Shown here piece by piece: positions 34,516 to 43,690 of a stretch of 64,000 bases of DNA; positions within the stretch are counted from its first letter, which is position 1, and each line of letters opens with the position of its first letter. The notes beneath the pieces are model-generated. The model worked only from the letters and a program-made list of their open reading frames with translations, ran no database searches and was not told where the DNA came from. The position numbers and the translations under genes are program-made. Source of the stretch: Sinorhizobium sojae CCBAU 05684 (lineage in GTDB: Bacteria; Pseudomonadota; Alphaproteobacteria; Rhizobiales; Rhizobiaceae); NCBI RefSeq assembly GCF_002288525.1, contig NZ_CP023068.1, positions 1,240,001-1,304,000 of the forward strand, written 5' to 3'.

Positions 34516-35004
34516 TTCGCTGTCCTGTTTTGGTCACCATGACCGGGACATCGCCGAGAGCATATCGGCACGAGTACTAGATCTCGAGAACAAAAGGCCA
34601 GATGAAGCGGCTCATTAGACCGCCACGAGCGGCTACAACAGCTTGAACTGCTCCCAGTGGTATTGCAATGCGGTTAAGGCAAGCAGCTTCGGAAGATAGA
34701 ACAATGATCACTTGTGGGTCGGGACCCGACCTCCGCCGCGAGGCGTCCGAAATTCGGCTTACGACCGATCGTGTTCAAAAAGTCGGCTTGAAACAGTCCT
34801 GAAGCACTAATTCAGTCTTCTTATCGGTCCTGTTGTTTGGCTTTCAAGCAAGCTCTAGCCCAGTCGGCGTATTAAACTCTGCCTCACCCACCGACGCGAC
34901 ATTGATCTGGCCATTCTGGTTGATAACGAAGCTCTCTGGCAGTATGCAAGCGAAAGAGATGTGTGGCGCGACCATATCGTCGTTCGTGTGATAAGGTTGG
35001 ACAG
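34516..35004. other. Gene-poor stretch upstream of the LysR gene
   Basis: About 490 bases. A short minus-strand stretch near 34855-34975 reads ILPESFVINQNGQI, vaguely thioredoxin-like, but is too short to assign. The promoter of the LysR gene should lie near 34950-35000. Confidence 0.4.
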
Positions 35005-35910
35005 ATGCAGGCCCGTCAGCTCGAAGTCTTTTGTATGCTCATGCGGTGCGGGACAGTGACGAGCGCGGCCTCTATGCTCAACATCTCGCAACCTGCTCTC
35101 AGCCAAATCCTTCTCCACGCCGAAGACCAGCTCGGTTTCAAGCTCTTCAGCCGCGTCCGCGGCAAACTCGTGCCGACAAGGGAGGCCGAGGAGCTCTATC
35201 CAGAATGTGAGCGGATTTTTGCCGAGCTTGGTGCGCTTCGAAGGCGGACAACGGATATGCGCTTTGGTCGCACCGGCCTGATCCGGATCGCTGCTTCGGC
35301 GCCACCCGCCATGTCGATCGTTCCGAAGGCACTTCTCGCGTTCCGCGCCGCGCATCCCGATGTCGTGGTGCGATGCCTGATCGCACCACTCACAAACATC
35401 GTCGACATGATCCAGAACGGCGATGCACCGCTGGGTGTCGTGATGAACGACGGAGCGAGGCCGGGTATCGAGGTGGAAACGCTCGGCCATGCCGATCTGG
35501 TCTGTGTCGTGCCGGAGAGCCACCGGCTGTCGGAGAGCGCTGAGATCGGCTTCGCCGATCTGCAGAACGAGACGCTGATTTCCTATCGTGCCGGCACGCT
35601 TCCTGGGCGCCTTCTTCTAAGCGCTGCGGCAGCCGAAAAGCAGATGTTCAATCCCGCTATCGAGATCGATATATCGATCACGGCTCTCCCCTTCGTCCGC
35701 GATGGCTTCGGCGTTGCGATCGTTGACGGACTGCTTCCATGGGAACAGTTTCCCGGCCTAGTGCGCCGGCCCTTGAAGCAGCGCACCACCGTTCCGATTG
35801 CGCTGCTGACGAGCAGGGATCGGCCCCTGACAGGTAGCCACCGCGACATGCGCGACAATCTTCGCGATGCCTTTGCCGCCGTGCTGGATGCAGATGGACA
35901 CGTGGCCTGA
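35005..35910 (+). CDS. LysR-family transcriptional regulator
   Basis: A 301-residue LysR protein: N-terminal winged helix (RQLEVFCMLMRCGTVTSAAS, MLNISQPALSQILLHAEDQLG, FKLFSRVRGKLVPT) and a C-terminal two-lobe effector domain (GLIRIAASAPPAMSIVPKAL onward). ATG 35005 is chosen because the helix-turn-helix begins there. It converges on the minus-strand catabolic operon (35938-41701). LysR regulators commonly control adjacent catabolic genes, and two LysR-like T-N11-A boxes sit in the divergent promoter at 41779-41838, so this is the likely controller. Confidence 0.88.
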   Translation: MQARQLEVFCMLMRCGTVTSAASMLNISQPALSQILLHAEDQLGFKLFSRVRGKLVPTREAEELYPECERIFAELGALRRRTTDMRFGRTGLIRIAASAPPAMSIVPKALLAFRAAHPDVVVRCLIAPLTNIVDMIQNGDAPLGVVMNDGARPGIEVETLGHADLVCVVPESHRLSESAEIGFADLQNETLISYRAGTLPGRLLLSAAAAEKQMFNPAIEIDISITALPFVRDGFGVAIVDGLLPWEQFPGLVRRPLKQRTTVPIALLTSRDRPLTGSHRDMRDNLRDAFAAVLDADGHVA

Positions 35911-35937
35911 ACCTGATTCTCGGGATTGACTGCCGCG

Positions 35938-37311
35938 TCAGGCGTCCCGTGTCCACGCCGCGACCGGCAAGGGGCGCACGGGCGCTTGGTCGCGAAATCG
36001 CCCCGCCTCTGCGGGATCGATCGCTGCGGATTCGGCAATGATTTCTGCGGCCGCAAGCTGGCAACAGCGTCCCTGGCACCGGCCCATGCCCACCCGGGCA
36101 AGCGATTTCACGCGATTGGCGTCCGCCCCTCCCAGCGTAACGCCCTCCCTCAGTTGCGCTGCGGTCACACTTTCACACCGACACACTATCGTTTCATCGT
36201 CGAGCTGCCGGATCATCTGCGCCGGCCAGGGAAAGGCCCGAGTCATGGCCCGCGCGAAACGTTCGTAGCGGGCCAAATGGCGAAGATCTTCCGTGCTGTC
36301 CGCTCGGGTCAATCTCATGTCCGAAAGGCAGGCGTTTGCCGCGAGGCGACCTGCCAATTCGGCCCCGTCGGCTCCAAGGATACGAAGGCCGTCCCCAGCA
36401 AGGTATACGTTGTCGCCCGCACGCCCCATGCGGTCGGCGCGCGGTAGCCATTGCGCCCAATCGCGATCGTAATCGAACTGGCAGCCTGCCAAGGCGGCCA
36501 GCTGTGTCTCGGCCCGAAGGTGCCAGCCTAAGCCGACCATGTCGCAGGCGGTTCTGTAAGACTTGCCGCCCGCGTCGCTCCATCGAAGACTGACGGGCCC
36601 GCTGTCATCCGAATCGATGCCGGTGATGGTAACCCCGGCCCGATAGAGCCGACCAAGATTTGCTCGCATGACCAGTCCGCGCAAGACGAGCGCCGGCCGG
36701 CTCATCATCCCCGGGAGGCCGGCAAGTTGATTCCGCATTCCGGACGTATCGAGAACGGCAGCCACGCCCGCGCCGGCCTTGAGGAGTTGGTAGGCCACAA
36801 GCGTCAGAAGGGGTCCAGACCCTGCAAGGACGATGTTCTTGCCGAGCGCCACACCCTGCGCCTTCAGAGCGATCTGGGTCGCACCGAGACTATAGACACC
36901 GGGCGCTTGCCAGCCGGGAACGGGCGCCACGCGATCCATCGCACCCATCGCGAGGATCAGCCGGTCGTAGCCGATTTCACGGCGGCCCATCGGCGTGAGC
37001 ACATAAAGTACCCGTCCGGCACAGGAGAGAACGGAGCTCTGCGGCAGGAATTCGATATCGTCTGAGGCCACCATGCCATCGAAAACACCATGCAGGCCAA
37101 CCGCCTTCCTTGCCTCGGACCCGTAGAGCTCCACGGGCTTGCGCACGAAGCCATCCGGGGGACGGCGATAGATCTGGCCGCCGGCCCGAATGCCTTCATC
37201 GATCACCACAGGCTTTAAGCCTGCCGCAACCAGCGTCTCCGCTGCCCGAATGCCGGCAGGACCGGCGCCAACGATGACGATGCGCTCGTTAAGTCCCGTC
37301 ACGACAGCCAT
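35938..37311 (-). CDS. NAD(P)/FAD-dependent oxidoreductase subunit (HcnB/OoxA type)
   Basis: A 457-residue flavoprotein. The N-terminal dinucleotide-binding motif is IVIVGAGPAGIRAAETL, a second nucleotide fold has IVLAGSGPLLTLVAYQLL, and NVYLAGDGLRILGADGAELAG contacts FAD. The C-terminal part has a BFD-like [2Fe-2S] Cys set, CRCES ... GRCQGRCC. This architecture is that of HcnB, opine oxidase A and the large subunit of D-hydroxyproline dehydrogenase. It overlaps the small [2Fe-2S] subunit gene by 13 bases. With that protein and the DAO-type flavoprotein encoded at 41919 it can make the usual three-part membrane-linked amino/imino-acid dehydrogenase. Confidence 0.87.
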   Translation of the reverse strand: MAVVTGLNERIVIVGAGPAGIRAAETLVAAGLKPVVIDEGIRAGGQIYRRPPDGFVRKPVELYGSEARKAVGLHGVFDGMVASDDIEFLPQSSVLSCAGRVLYVLTPMGRREIGYDRLILAMGAMDRVAPVPGWQAPGVYSLGATQIALKAQGVALGKNIVLAGSGPLLTLVAYQLLKAGAGVAAVLDTSGMRNQLAGLPGMMSRPALVLRGLVMRANLGRLYRAGVTITGIDSDDSGPVSLRWSDAGGKSYRTACDMVGLGWHLRAETQLAALAGCQFDYDRDWAQWLPRADRMGRAGDNVYLAGDGLRILGADGAELAGRLAANACLSDMRLTRADSTEDLRHLARYERFARAMTRAFPWPAQMIRQLDDETIVCRCESVTAAQLREGVTLGGADANRVKSLARVGMGRCQGRCCQLAAAEIIAESAAIDPAEAGRFRDQAPVRPLPVAAWTRDA

Positions 37312-37625
37312 CCTTCGGGCTCCGACGTCATGAGCCGCATTCCTTCGGTGAGAAAGGTAGAGCAGGCCCGGAGACGCGCACCATCCTCCTGCCAGAGCCA
37401 GCAATCCTGACAGGCGCCCATGAGACAGAACCCGGCCCGCTTCTCCGGACCGAACTCCGATTGTCTGACTGCAGCCTTGACGGAGAGAACGGCCGTCAGG
37501 ACCGTATCTCCGGCCAGAGCCTCGCAGTCGACCCCGTCGAGGCGGAACCCGATGCGCGGCCTTCCCAGCTCCGCGAGCCGGACGAGCCGCCCGCCACCCG
37601 GGTAGAGCTGTCGCGCCGATGTCAT
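37299..37625 (-). CDS. [2Fe-2S] ferredoxin-like subunit (HcnA type)
   Basis: A 108-residue protein. ATG 37625 lies behind GGAGG and overlaps the hydantoinase B stop. The fold is that of plant-type ferredoxin-like small subunits: AGDTVLTAVLSV, the Cys cluster FCLMGACQDCWL and the last Cys in LRACSTFL. Proteins of this type transfer electrons between flavin subunits in HcnABC, opine oxidases and D-hydroxyproline dehydrogenases. A longer upstream frame exists but lies within the hydantoinase gene. Confidence 0.87.
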   Translation of the reverse strand: MTSARQLYPGGGRLVRLAELGRPRIGFRLDGVDCEALAGDTVLTAVLSVKAAVRQSEFGPEKRAGFCLMGACQDCWLWQEDGARLRACSTFLTEGMRLMTSEPEGWLS

Positions 37626-39610
37626 TCTGCCGCCTCCTTCACTATGGGCACAGGCTGAGGCATTTCCCTGAATCGCGCCCTCACTTCGGAGAAGGCTGCC
37701 GCCACGCCGGCGGGTCCGGAGCGGCCACACATGCGGCGGAAAATCTCCGTCTTCGTGAAGAAGCGCCAATGGATGGGAAGACCCGCCAGTATATCGGTCA
37801 ACAGATCGTAGGCGGCGCGCGTCCACCGCGCTTCATAGGTGTCGCGCTCGGGACCATAATGGAACTGACTTGTGGGCTGACGCATCTTCTTCCTGAGCGC
37901 CTGCGTCGCCGCTTCGTCGGCCACACCATCCTGGATCACGACGCCATAGTCCCGTTCGGCCGCCTCCTGCGAGACATAACCGCGCGCCACATCCTGGACG
38001 ACGCGCCAGATTTCGCGCTCGAGCGGATCACCTCGACCGCCGCCACCGGCAGAGCGGATTTCTAGCACGTCGCCGGGCTGCAGGATCGCCGTGTCGATAT
38101 TGCCGAGCCTGCGATAGTCGTCACGCCCCGGATTGAGCACCATGTCGGAAAGGCCAGCCGCTCGGCCGCCGAGGAAGCCCCAGGGGCGAAAGAGGCTGCG
38201 ATCACGGTTGCGGGCCGTGATGCGGCTGCCGGGTGAAAAGACGCGGAACGCCATTTCGGTCGCAAGCCCGCCGCGCCAGCGCCCGGCCCCACCGCTATCC
38301 TGTGCAAGGCCATACTTGACGAATTCGATCGGGATTTCGGTCTCGGTGATTTCGATCGGCGTGTTCTTCAGATAGGCCGCGTCGGCACCGGAGCCATTCG
38401 TGCCGTCGCGATGCGGCATGCCGCCTCCGCCGCCCACAACCGGATTCACAGCGGCGATCACGGTACGTCCCGTCCGTTCGTCCGTCGTCATGACGTTCAC
38501 GATGCAGTTGTTGCCGGCCGGCGCTGCCGGCAGCTTGTCCGGCACGGCCTGGCAAAAGGCGCCGAAAACGACCGAGCGCAGACGCGCGCATGTCAGCGAG
38601 CGCATACCGACGGCGGCGGGGGAGACCGGATTGAGGACGCTGCCTCTCGGCGTGATGCAGGTAAAGGGTCGTGTCAGCCCGGTGTTGAGCAGGATCTTCG
38701 GGTTCAGCGTGTAGAGAACGTAGTAGACGCCGACGAGCAAAATCGTGTGCCGAGGATCGCCTCCCGACGGCACATTGAGCGACGAGCCAAGCTGTGGATC
38801 CGAGCCGGTGAAATCAAGGATCGCCTCGTCACCCTTGATTGTCAGGGTGAGTTTCAGTCGGCAAGGATTGGCCTCGACGGAGTCCTCGTCGGCATAATCC
38901 ACGAATTCCCAGGTGCCATCGGGCATTGAGCGGAGCAGCGCGCGGGCCTGGGCCTCGGCATGGTCGAGTAGCATTTCGGTTCCGGCGAGGAAGGCGTCCT
39001 TGCCGAACTTGTCGACCATCGCGATGATCTTGCGCTCGCCGGTATTGAGAGCGCCGACCAGCGCCTTGATGTCACCGATATTAAGGTCGGGCTTCCGGAC
39101 ATTGGTCGTGATGATCTTGAGGATGTCCTCGTCAAAGACGCCCTCGTTGACAAGCTTCATCGGCGGGAAGCGAATGCCCTCCTGGTGGACTTCGGTAAGC
39201 GCCCGCGACAGCGATGCCGGGACGGCACCCCCCATATCGGTGTTGTGGATGTGTCCACCTGTCCAGGCGATGATCTCGCCGTCGTAGAAGACGGGCTTCC
39301 AGAGATGCGTGTCGGGCGCATGGGTCGCCACGTAGCAGGAATAGGGATCGTTGGTGAAGGCAACGTCGCCCGGCTTGTAGCTATCGACCATGTCGATTGC
39401 GCGGGTATAGGTGAGGCCCGGGTACCAGGTCGCGCCCAGCCCCATCGGGACGCCGAACGTATCGCCACGATGATTGATCAGCATGACGGTAAAGTCTTCG
39501 GTCTCCTTGACGAAGGCCGAATGGGCAGTCCTTTGAAGGGTGTAGGCCATGTTCTCGGCCGCCGCACGGGTGTGGTTGGCGAACACCTGAAGGTTCATAG
39601 GGTGGAACAT
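37622..39610 (-). CDS. Hydantoinase/oxoprolinase B subunit
   Basis: A 662-residue protein matching the HyuB family: FANHTRAAAENMAYTLQRTAHS at the start, DVAFTNDPY, HTTD-like HIHNTDMGG, NVPSGGDPRHTI, and GGRGDPLEREIWRVVQDV near the end. The last 90 residues, from SQFHYGPERDTYEARW, extend beyond the common family length. HyuA and HyuB together hydrolyse cyclic amides such as 5-substituted hydantoins, N-methylhydantoin or 5-oxoproline with ATP. It follows the A-subunit gene by six bases and overlaps the ferredoxin gene. Confidence 0.88.
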   Translation of the reverse strand: MFHPMNLQVFANHTRAAAENMAYTLQRTAHSAFVKETEDFTVMLINHRGDTFGVPMGLGATWYPGLTYTRAIDMVDSYKPGDVAFTNDPYSCYVATHAPDTHLWKPVFYDGEIIAWTGGHIHNTDMGGAVPASLSRALTEVHQEGIRFPPMKLVNEGVFDEDILKIITTNVRKPDLNIGDIKALVGALNTGERKIIAMVDKFGKDAFLAGTEMLLDHAEAQARALLRSMPDGTWEFVDYADEDSVEANPCRLKLTLTIKGDEAILDFTGSDPQLGSSLNVPSGGDPRHTILLVGVYYVLYTLNPKILLNTGLTRPFTCITPRGSVLNPVSPAAVGMRSLTCARLRSVVFGAFCQAVPDKLPAAPAGNNCIVNVMTTDERTGRTVIAAVNPVVGGGGGMPHRDGTNGSGADAAYLKNTPIEITETEIPIEFVKYGLAQDSGGAGRWRGGLATEMAFRVFSPGSRITARNRDRSLFRPWGFLGGRAAGLSDMVLNPGRDDYRRLGNIDTAILQPGDVLEIRSAGGGGRGDPLEREIWRVVQDVARGYVSQEAAERDYGVVIQDGVADEAATQALRKKMRQPTSQFHYGPERDTYEARWTRAAYDLLTDILAGLPIHWRFFTKTEIFRRMCGRSGPAGVAAAFSEVRARFREMPQPVPIVKEAAE

Positions 39611-39616
39611 GGACTG

Positions 39617-41701
39617 TCACTCCGAAAAGGTCAGTTGCAGGTTGAGGTGCTTGTCGACTTTGACCTCGGTGCCTGGCGGTATTGCGAACGTCGTGTCTTC
39701 CTGCGCCACGATGGCCGGGCCTGAAAAGTGCCCGCCCGGACGTAGAAGGTCGCGCCGGTAGAGCCCAATGTCCTCGACGGCGTTGCCTATGAAGACTGGA
39801 ATGTGCCTCTCCGGCTTCATTTCCGCGCCTTCGACGTGAGCCTCGACCGCAAGCTCCAGCGTGGGTCCCGCACCGATCGCGGCAAGGCGCAGGTTGACGA
39901 TCTCGATTTCGCCATCCGGATCGTGGAAGTCATATAGCCTCTCATGCATCGCGTGGAATGCCTGTTCAATGGCGTCGAGATCAGCCTCTTCAAGCCACCT
40001 AGCCAGGATGGGCACTTCGATCTCGAAGCTCTGCCCGACATAACGCATGTCGGCGGACAGATTGAGCGTCGCCGATCCGACATGCTCCTGCTTGGCCAGC
40101 CAGCTCCGTCCCTCGACCGACAGGGAATCGAGCGAACCTTGCAGGAGCGGCAGGGCGTCGGGCGTGAGTTCGGTAAAGACGGTCCGGATGAAATCGCCGC
40201 GCAGGTCAGCCACCAGACCGCCAAGCGCGGAAACGACGCCCGGCCGCGGCGGGCCGATAACGTTCGCCATACGGAACTCCCGGGCAAGGAAAGCGCCGAG
40301 CATCGGACCTCCGCCGCCGAAGGGCATCAGGGTGAACTCTCGCAGATCGACGCCCGCACGCGAGGCGAGCTTTTCCACCTCGACAAACATTTCGGAGATC
40401 GCCACGTCGAGGATTGCCTGGGCTGCCTGCTCGGGCGTTCGGCCAATCTTTTCGGCGAGCGACGCGACGGCAGCCCTGGCGAGCGAAACGTCGATCTGCA
40501 GCTGTCCATAGGCCATCTGACTGTGTCCCAGCCAACCGCAGACCGCCATCGCGTCCGTGACGGTCGCATGTTGGCCACCCCGCCCGTAGCACGCAGGCCC
40601 GGGTGTCGATCCGGCCGATTCCGGCCCGACGCGGAGCACGCCATGGGCATCTACACTGGCGATCGAACCGCCGCCGATTCCGATAGAGCTGACAGATACC
40701 GAGGGAATGTGCAGCGGGAACTCGCCGATCAACTCGCCCGTACCGAATTGCGGTTGGCCGTCGATGATGAGGGCGAAGTCGGCGGACGTTCCGCCGATGT
40801 CCAGCGTCAGGACATGTTTTTCTCCTGCGCGGCGGGCAAGCCAGGCGGCGCCAATCACGCCGGAAGCGGTTCCTGACAGAAGCATCTGAACGCAGGAGCG
40901 CTTGCCCTCGGCCGCGTTCATCACGCCGCCGTTTGACTTGGTCAGCAGTGCCGGCGCCGTCACGCCGCGCGAGGCGAGCTTATCTTCAAGCGCAGTCAGG
41001 TAACCTGCCACCCGCGGATGGACATAACCGTTGAGAATGGCGGTTGTTGTCCGTTCATACTCACGGATGACCGGCCAGACCTCCGAGGAGGTGAAGACGA
41101 AGAGCTCGGGCGCAACCCTCTCGATTTCCGCTCGGACGGCCGCTTCCTGCGCGTCGTTGCGCCAGGAATGGAGAAAGGAAACGATCACACCTGCCGCGCC
41201 CTTGGACTTGGCATCGGCGGCAGCGCGGGCGACGGCCGAAAGATCGGGCGCCAACGCCTCGCTTCCATCCGCCCGCAGACGGGCCGGAATGCCGAAGATC
41301 ATGTCACGCGCGATCAGCTGATCCGGACGAGAGCAAAAGAGCGAATACACGTCGGCCATGCGGAGCCGTGCCAGCTCCAACACATCTTCGAAACCGGCAT
41401 TCGTAAGGAGGGCGAGCGACACGCCGCGCCGCTGGATCACCGTATTGATGCCCACGGTCGTGCCGTGCACGAACCGACTTACCGCAGCGGGGTCGAGCCC
41501 CTCGCGCTCGGTGAGGAGGGAGAGGCCCTTCATCAATTCCGCGCCTGGATCGTCCGGCGTCGTGAGAACCTTGAGGGACGCGACGCGCCCGCTTTTCGTT
41601 TCCAGTGCACAGAAGTCGATAAACGTTCCGCCGATATCGACGCCGATCTTCCAGTCTTGCTGTTCGCGCTCATGCTCCTTGAGCGGCGCCGCACGTGCCA
41701 T
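39617..41701 (-). CDS. Hydantoinase/oxoprolinase A subunit
   Basis: A 694-residue ATP-binding subunit of the HyuA family. The actin-like fold shows at the N-terminus (IGVDIGGTFIDF), in the phosphate loop FVHGTTVGINTV, in LTLDIGGTSADF and in IGIGGGSIASVD; the C-terminal half has GPACYGRGG and LMPFGGGGPML. ATG 41701 follows AAAGGA; the frame is open much further upstream, but that part overlaps the divergent gene. It is the first gene of the minus-strand operon and pairs with the B subunit. Whether the substrate is a hydantoin, 5-oxoproline or another cyclic amide is not readable. Confidence 0.88.
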   Translation of the reverse strand: MARAAPLKEHEREQQDWKIGVDIGGTFIDFCALETKSGRVASLKVLTTPDDPGAELMKGLSLLTEREGLDPAAVSRFVHGTTVGINTVIQRRGVSLALLTNAGFEDVLELARLRMADVYSLFCSRPDQLIARDMIFGIPARLRADGSEALAPDLSAVARAAADAKSKGAAGVIVSFLHSWRNDAQEAAVRAEIERVAPELFVFTSSEVWPVIREYERTTTAILNGYVHPRVAGYLTALEDKLASRGVTAPALLTKSNGGVMNAAEGKRSCVQMLLSGTASGVIGAAWLARRAGEKHVLTLDIGGTSADFALIIDGQPQFGTGELIGEFPLHIPSVSVSSIGIGGGSIASVDAHGVLRVGPESAGSTPGPACYGRGGQHATVTDAMAVCGWLGHSQMAYGQLQIDVSLARAAVASLAEKIGRTPEQAAQAILDVAISEMFVEVEKLASRAGVDLREFTLMPFGGGGPMLGAFLAREFRMANVIGPPRPGVVSALGGLVADLRGDFIRTVFTELTPDALPLLQGSLDSLSVEGRSWLAKQEHVGSATLNLSADMRYVGQSFEIEVPILARWLEEADLDAIEQAFHAMHERLYDFHDPDGEIEIVNLRLAAIGAGPTLELAVEAHVEGAEMKPERHIPVFIGNAVEDIGLYRRDLLRPGGHFSGPAIVAQEDTTFAIPPGTEVKVDKHLNLQLTFSE

Positions 41702-41778
41702 GTCGTATCCTTTCATTCGATTGCTACAAGGCTGGCACGGATGCGGCTGCGAGGTCCAAGAGCGATAAAACCGTACCC

Positions 41779-41838
41779 CATAAGGTACGCTTATGTCCCC
41801 CGGGCGGCGCCTATTCCATAGGCCGGACTTATGGGAAT
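41779..41838. promoter_or_regulatory. Two LysR-like boxes in the divergent hydantoinase/oxidase promoter
   Basis: CATAAGGTACGCTTATG (41779-41795) has 6-base arms and a centred T-N11-A. A second dyad spans 41813-41838 with arms ATTCCATA and TATGGGAAT and again a centred T-N11-A. The centres are 38 bases apart, as for recognition and activation sites of LysR regulators. Confidence 0.7.
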
Positions 41839-41918
41839 GCGTCGAACTCGACTTTGACACCCGGCGCAAAAATCGTGGAGGCTCGGCCACTTGACAAGCG
41901 CAGGACTGGACATATCGA

Positions 41919-43076
41919 ATGGATGCAATTGTTCTGGGCGGTGGGCTCATGGGAGCCGCGTCCGCATTTTTTCTGGCCCGGCGCGGCATCCGGGTGACGC
42001 TGATCGAACGCAACCGGGTCGGTACGGGGGCGACGATCGCTTCCTTCGGGAACATCCGCCGCAGCGGCCGCTACCTTCCGCAGCTTCCCCTCGCCTCCCG
42101 GTCGCTGCAACTGTGGGGACAGGCGGCGAATCTGCTCGGCCGCGATGTCGAGTTCCGCGCGACGGGTCACCTGCGCTTTGCATTCACGGAAAAAGCCGTG
42201 AACGAAATGCGGACATTCGCAAAGGCCGCGAAGCCCTGGGGCCTTGATCTCGAGGAACTGGAGCCAAGAGACTTCAAGACGCGATTCCCGGGCCTCGGAA
42301 GCACGGCCGTCGCTGCATCCTTTTCCCCGCAGGACGGCAGCGGAAATCCCCGCCTTATTGCTCCTGCCTTCGCCGACGCGGCCCGCCGCCTCGGGGCCAC
42401 CATCGTGGAGGAGGCCGGCGTCGGCGCGATCACGAAGAAAGCTGCCGGATTCGAAGTTACGACGTCGAAAAGCCGCCACGCGGCGCAGGTCCTGCTCAAT
42501 GCGGCCGGCGCGTGGGGCGCCCGGATCGCCGAACAGTTCGGCGAAAGCGTCCCCATCGTCGCCAAGGGTCCGCAGTTGGGGGTGACCGAGCCGCTGTCCC
42601 ATCGGATCTCTCCCGTCGTGGGCGTCTGGGGGCACGACTATGGTGGCGGCTATCTCCGTCAGGTGGAGCGCGGCAACATCGTCTTTGGCGGCGGCGCGGA
42701 GCGCACGGACGTTTCGCTGGAGACCGGTTATGCCAAGGCTGACCCGGCCCGCTTGCCGAGGCAGCTCCTGTCGTTGTTGCCGATCCTTCCAGCGCTCGCG
42801 AACCTCACCGTCATACGCACCTGGTCGGGCTGTGAGGGCTATGTCGGCGATGGCCTGCCGGTGATGAGCCCATCGGCCACGACGCCGGGGCTTTTCCACG
42901 CTTTTGGCTTCTGCGGCCACGGGTTTCAGCTCGGGCCGGGCGTGGGAGACGTTATGGCGGAGATGATCGCCACAGGAAAAACAGATACGCCGCTGGACGA
43001 CTTCCGGGTCGAACGATTTTCCGGGCGCCAAGGCTCGGACTGGCGATCGCACACACAGAATGGAGCGGTAGGATAA
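41919..43076 (+). CDS. DAO-family FAD oxidoreductase subunit (HcnC type)
   Basis: A 385-residue flavoprotein of the D-amino-acid oxidase superfamily. The dinucleotide motif is IVLGGGLMGAASAFFLARRG, followed by SFGNIRRSGRYLPQLPLA around the flavin; near the C-terminus GYVGDGLPVMSP and FHAFGFCGHGFQLGPGVG close the FAD site. This is the catalytic subunit type that works with HcnA/HcnB-like partners in cyanide synthase, opine oxidase and D-hydroxyproline dehydrogenase. It is transcribed divergently from the operon carrying those partners, from a shared control region. An amino or imino acid released by the hydantoinase is the most attractive substrate. Confidence 0.88.
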   Translation: MDAIVLGGGLMGAASAFFLARRGIRVTLIERNRVGTGATIASFGNIRRSGRYLPQLPLASRSLQLWGQAANLLGRDVEFRATGHLRFAFTEKAVNEMRTFAKAAKPWGLDLEELEPRDFKTRFPGLGSTAVAASFSPQDGSGNPRLIAPAFADAARRLGATIVEEAGVGAITKKAAGFEVTTSKSRHAAQVLLNAAGAWGARIAEQFGESVPIVAKGPQLGVTEPLSHRISPVVGVWGHDYGGGYLRQVERGNIVFGGGAERTDVSLETGYAKADPARLPRQLLSLLPILPALANLTVIRTWSGCEGYVGDGLPVMSPSATTPGLFHAFGFCGHGFQLGPGVGDVMAEMIATGKTDTPLDDFRVERFSGRQGSDWRSHTQNGAVG

Positions 43077-43690
43077 GGCGAAGCGGGTAAGGCGGCACCG
43101 ATCTCGATATTGGCCTTTTTCAGCAGGGCGCGGACACGTTCTTTCTTTTCGGTTTCAACTGGCATGATCTTTCTCCTCTTCCTTTTGTCCTCACCGAACG
43201 AGGTGAGCGGGAGGGACCATGCGACAGCCAGTGTTATAGCACCGACAGGCGAGCGTTAGCCCTGCGTCATTTTCAGAACTTTTCTTGGCGAATCGAGCGA
43301 CGCCTAATAGGACTCAAAAAATCTGGCGCGCGCACCCGAGAACAGCAGTTTAGTTCGGTCGCTCCGGGCCATTTTCCCCTACGGCTGCCCTCGACCATAG
43401 CTGCCGCGCCGGTGCCGCTAAGTTGTCCGTGATGGGGCGCGAAGCGGACGTTCACCTGTCTTGGCAGCTTCGTCCTTGGAAAATCTGTCGGTGCTGTGCC
43501 AATCGCAATTGGGGACACTGCAACCCCACATCTGATGCGACTGGCTCATGCCTATTGTATCTTTTTCCGAGACAATTTGGCTCATATTCATAGCCTACTG
43601 TGACCATCTGTTCCCGATTAGGTTCCTACGTACACCAGTTGGCCATCAACACGGAAACGGTGGACGAAACTTCAAACATCGGAGAACTGC
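43077..43690. other. Gene-poor stretch with a short truncated frame
   Basis: On the minus strand a frame starts at ATG 43165 behind a good AGGAG site and reads MPVETEKKERVRALLKKANI, then runs into the 3' end of the DAO gene (stop at 42926); it looks like the beginning of a lost gene, family unknown. The rest (43170-43690) has no recognisable gene; the promoter of the next gene should lie near 43600-43680. Confidence 0.4.

Noticed and set aside
34855..34975. Minus-strand stretch with ILPESFVINQNGQI, possibly a redoxin fragment
   Set aside because: Too short, without the CxxC motif, so no assignment is justified.
41702..42055. 118-residue N-terminal extension of the hydantoinase A subunit
   Set aside because: It covers the divergent promoter and the start of the DAO-type gene; family homology starts after ATG 41701, which has a good ribosome-binding site.
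43273..43518. Minus-strand frame with PRQVNVRFAP, reminiscent of a frame often predicted in rhizobial intergenic repeats
   Set aside because: Probably a phantom frame; no start signal or domain, and the repeat nature cannot be shown from one copy.
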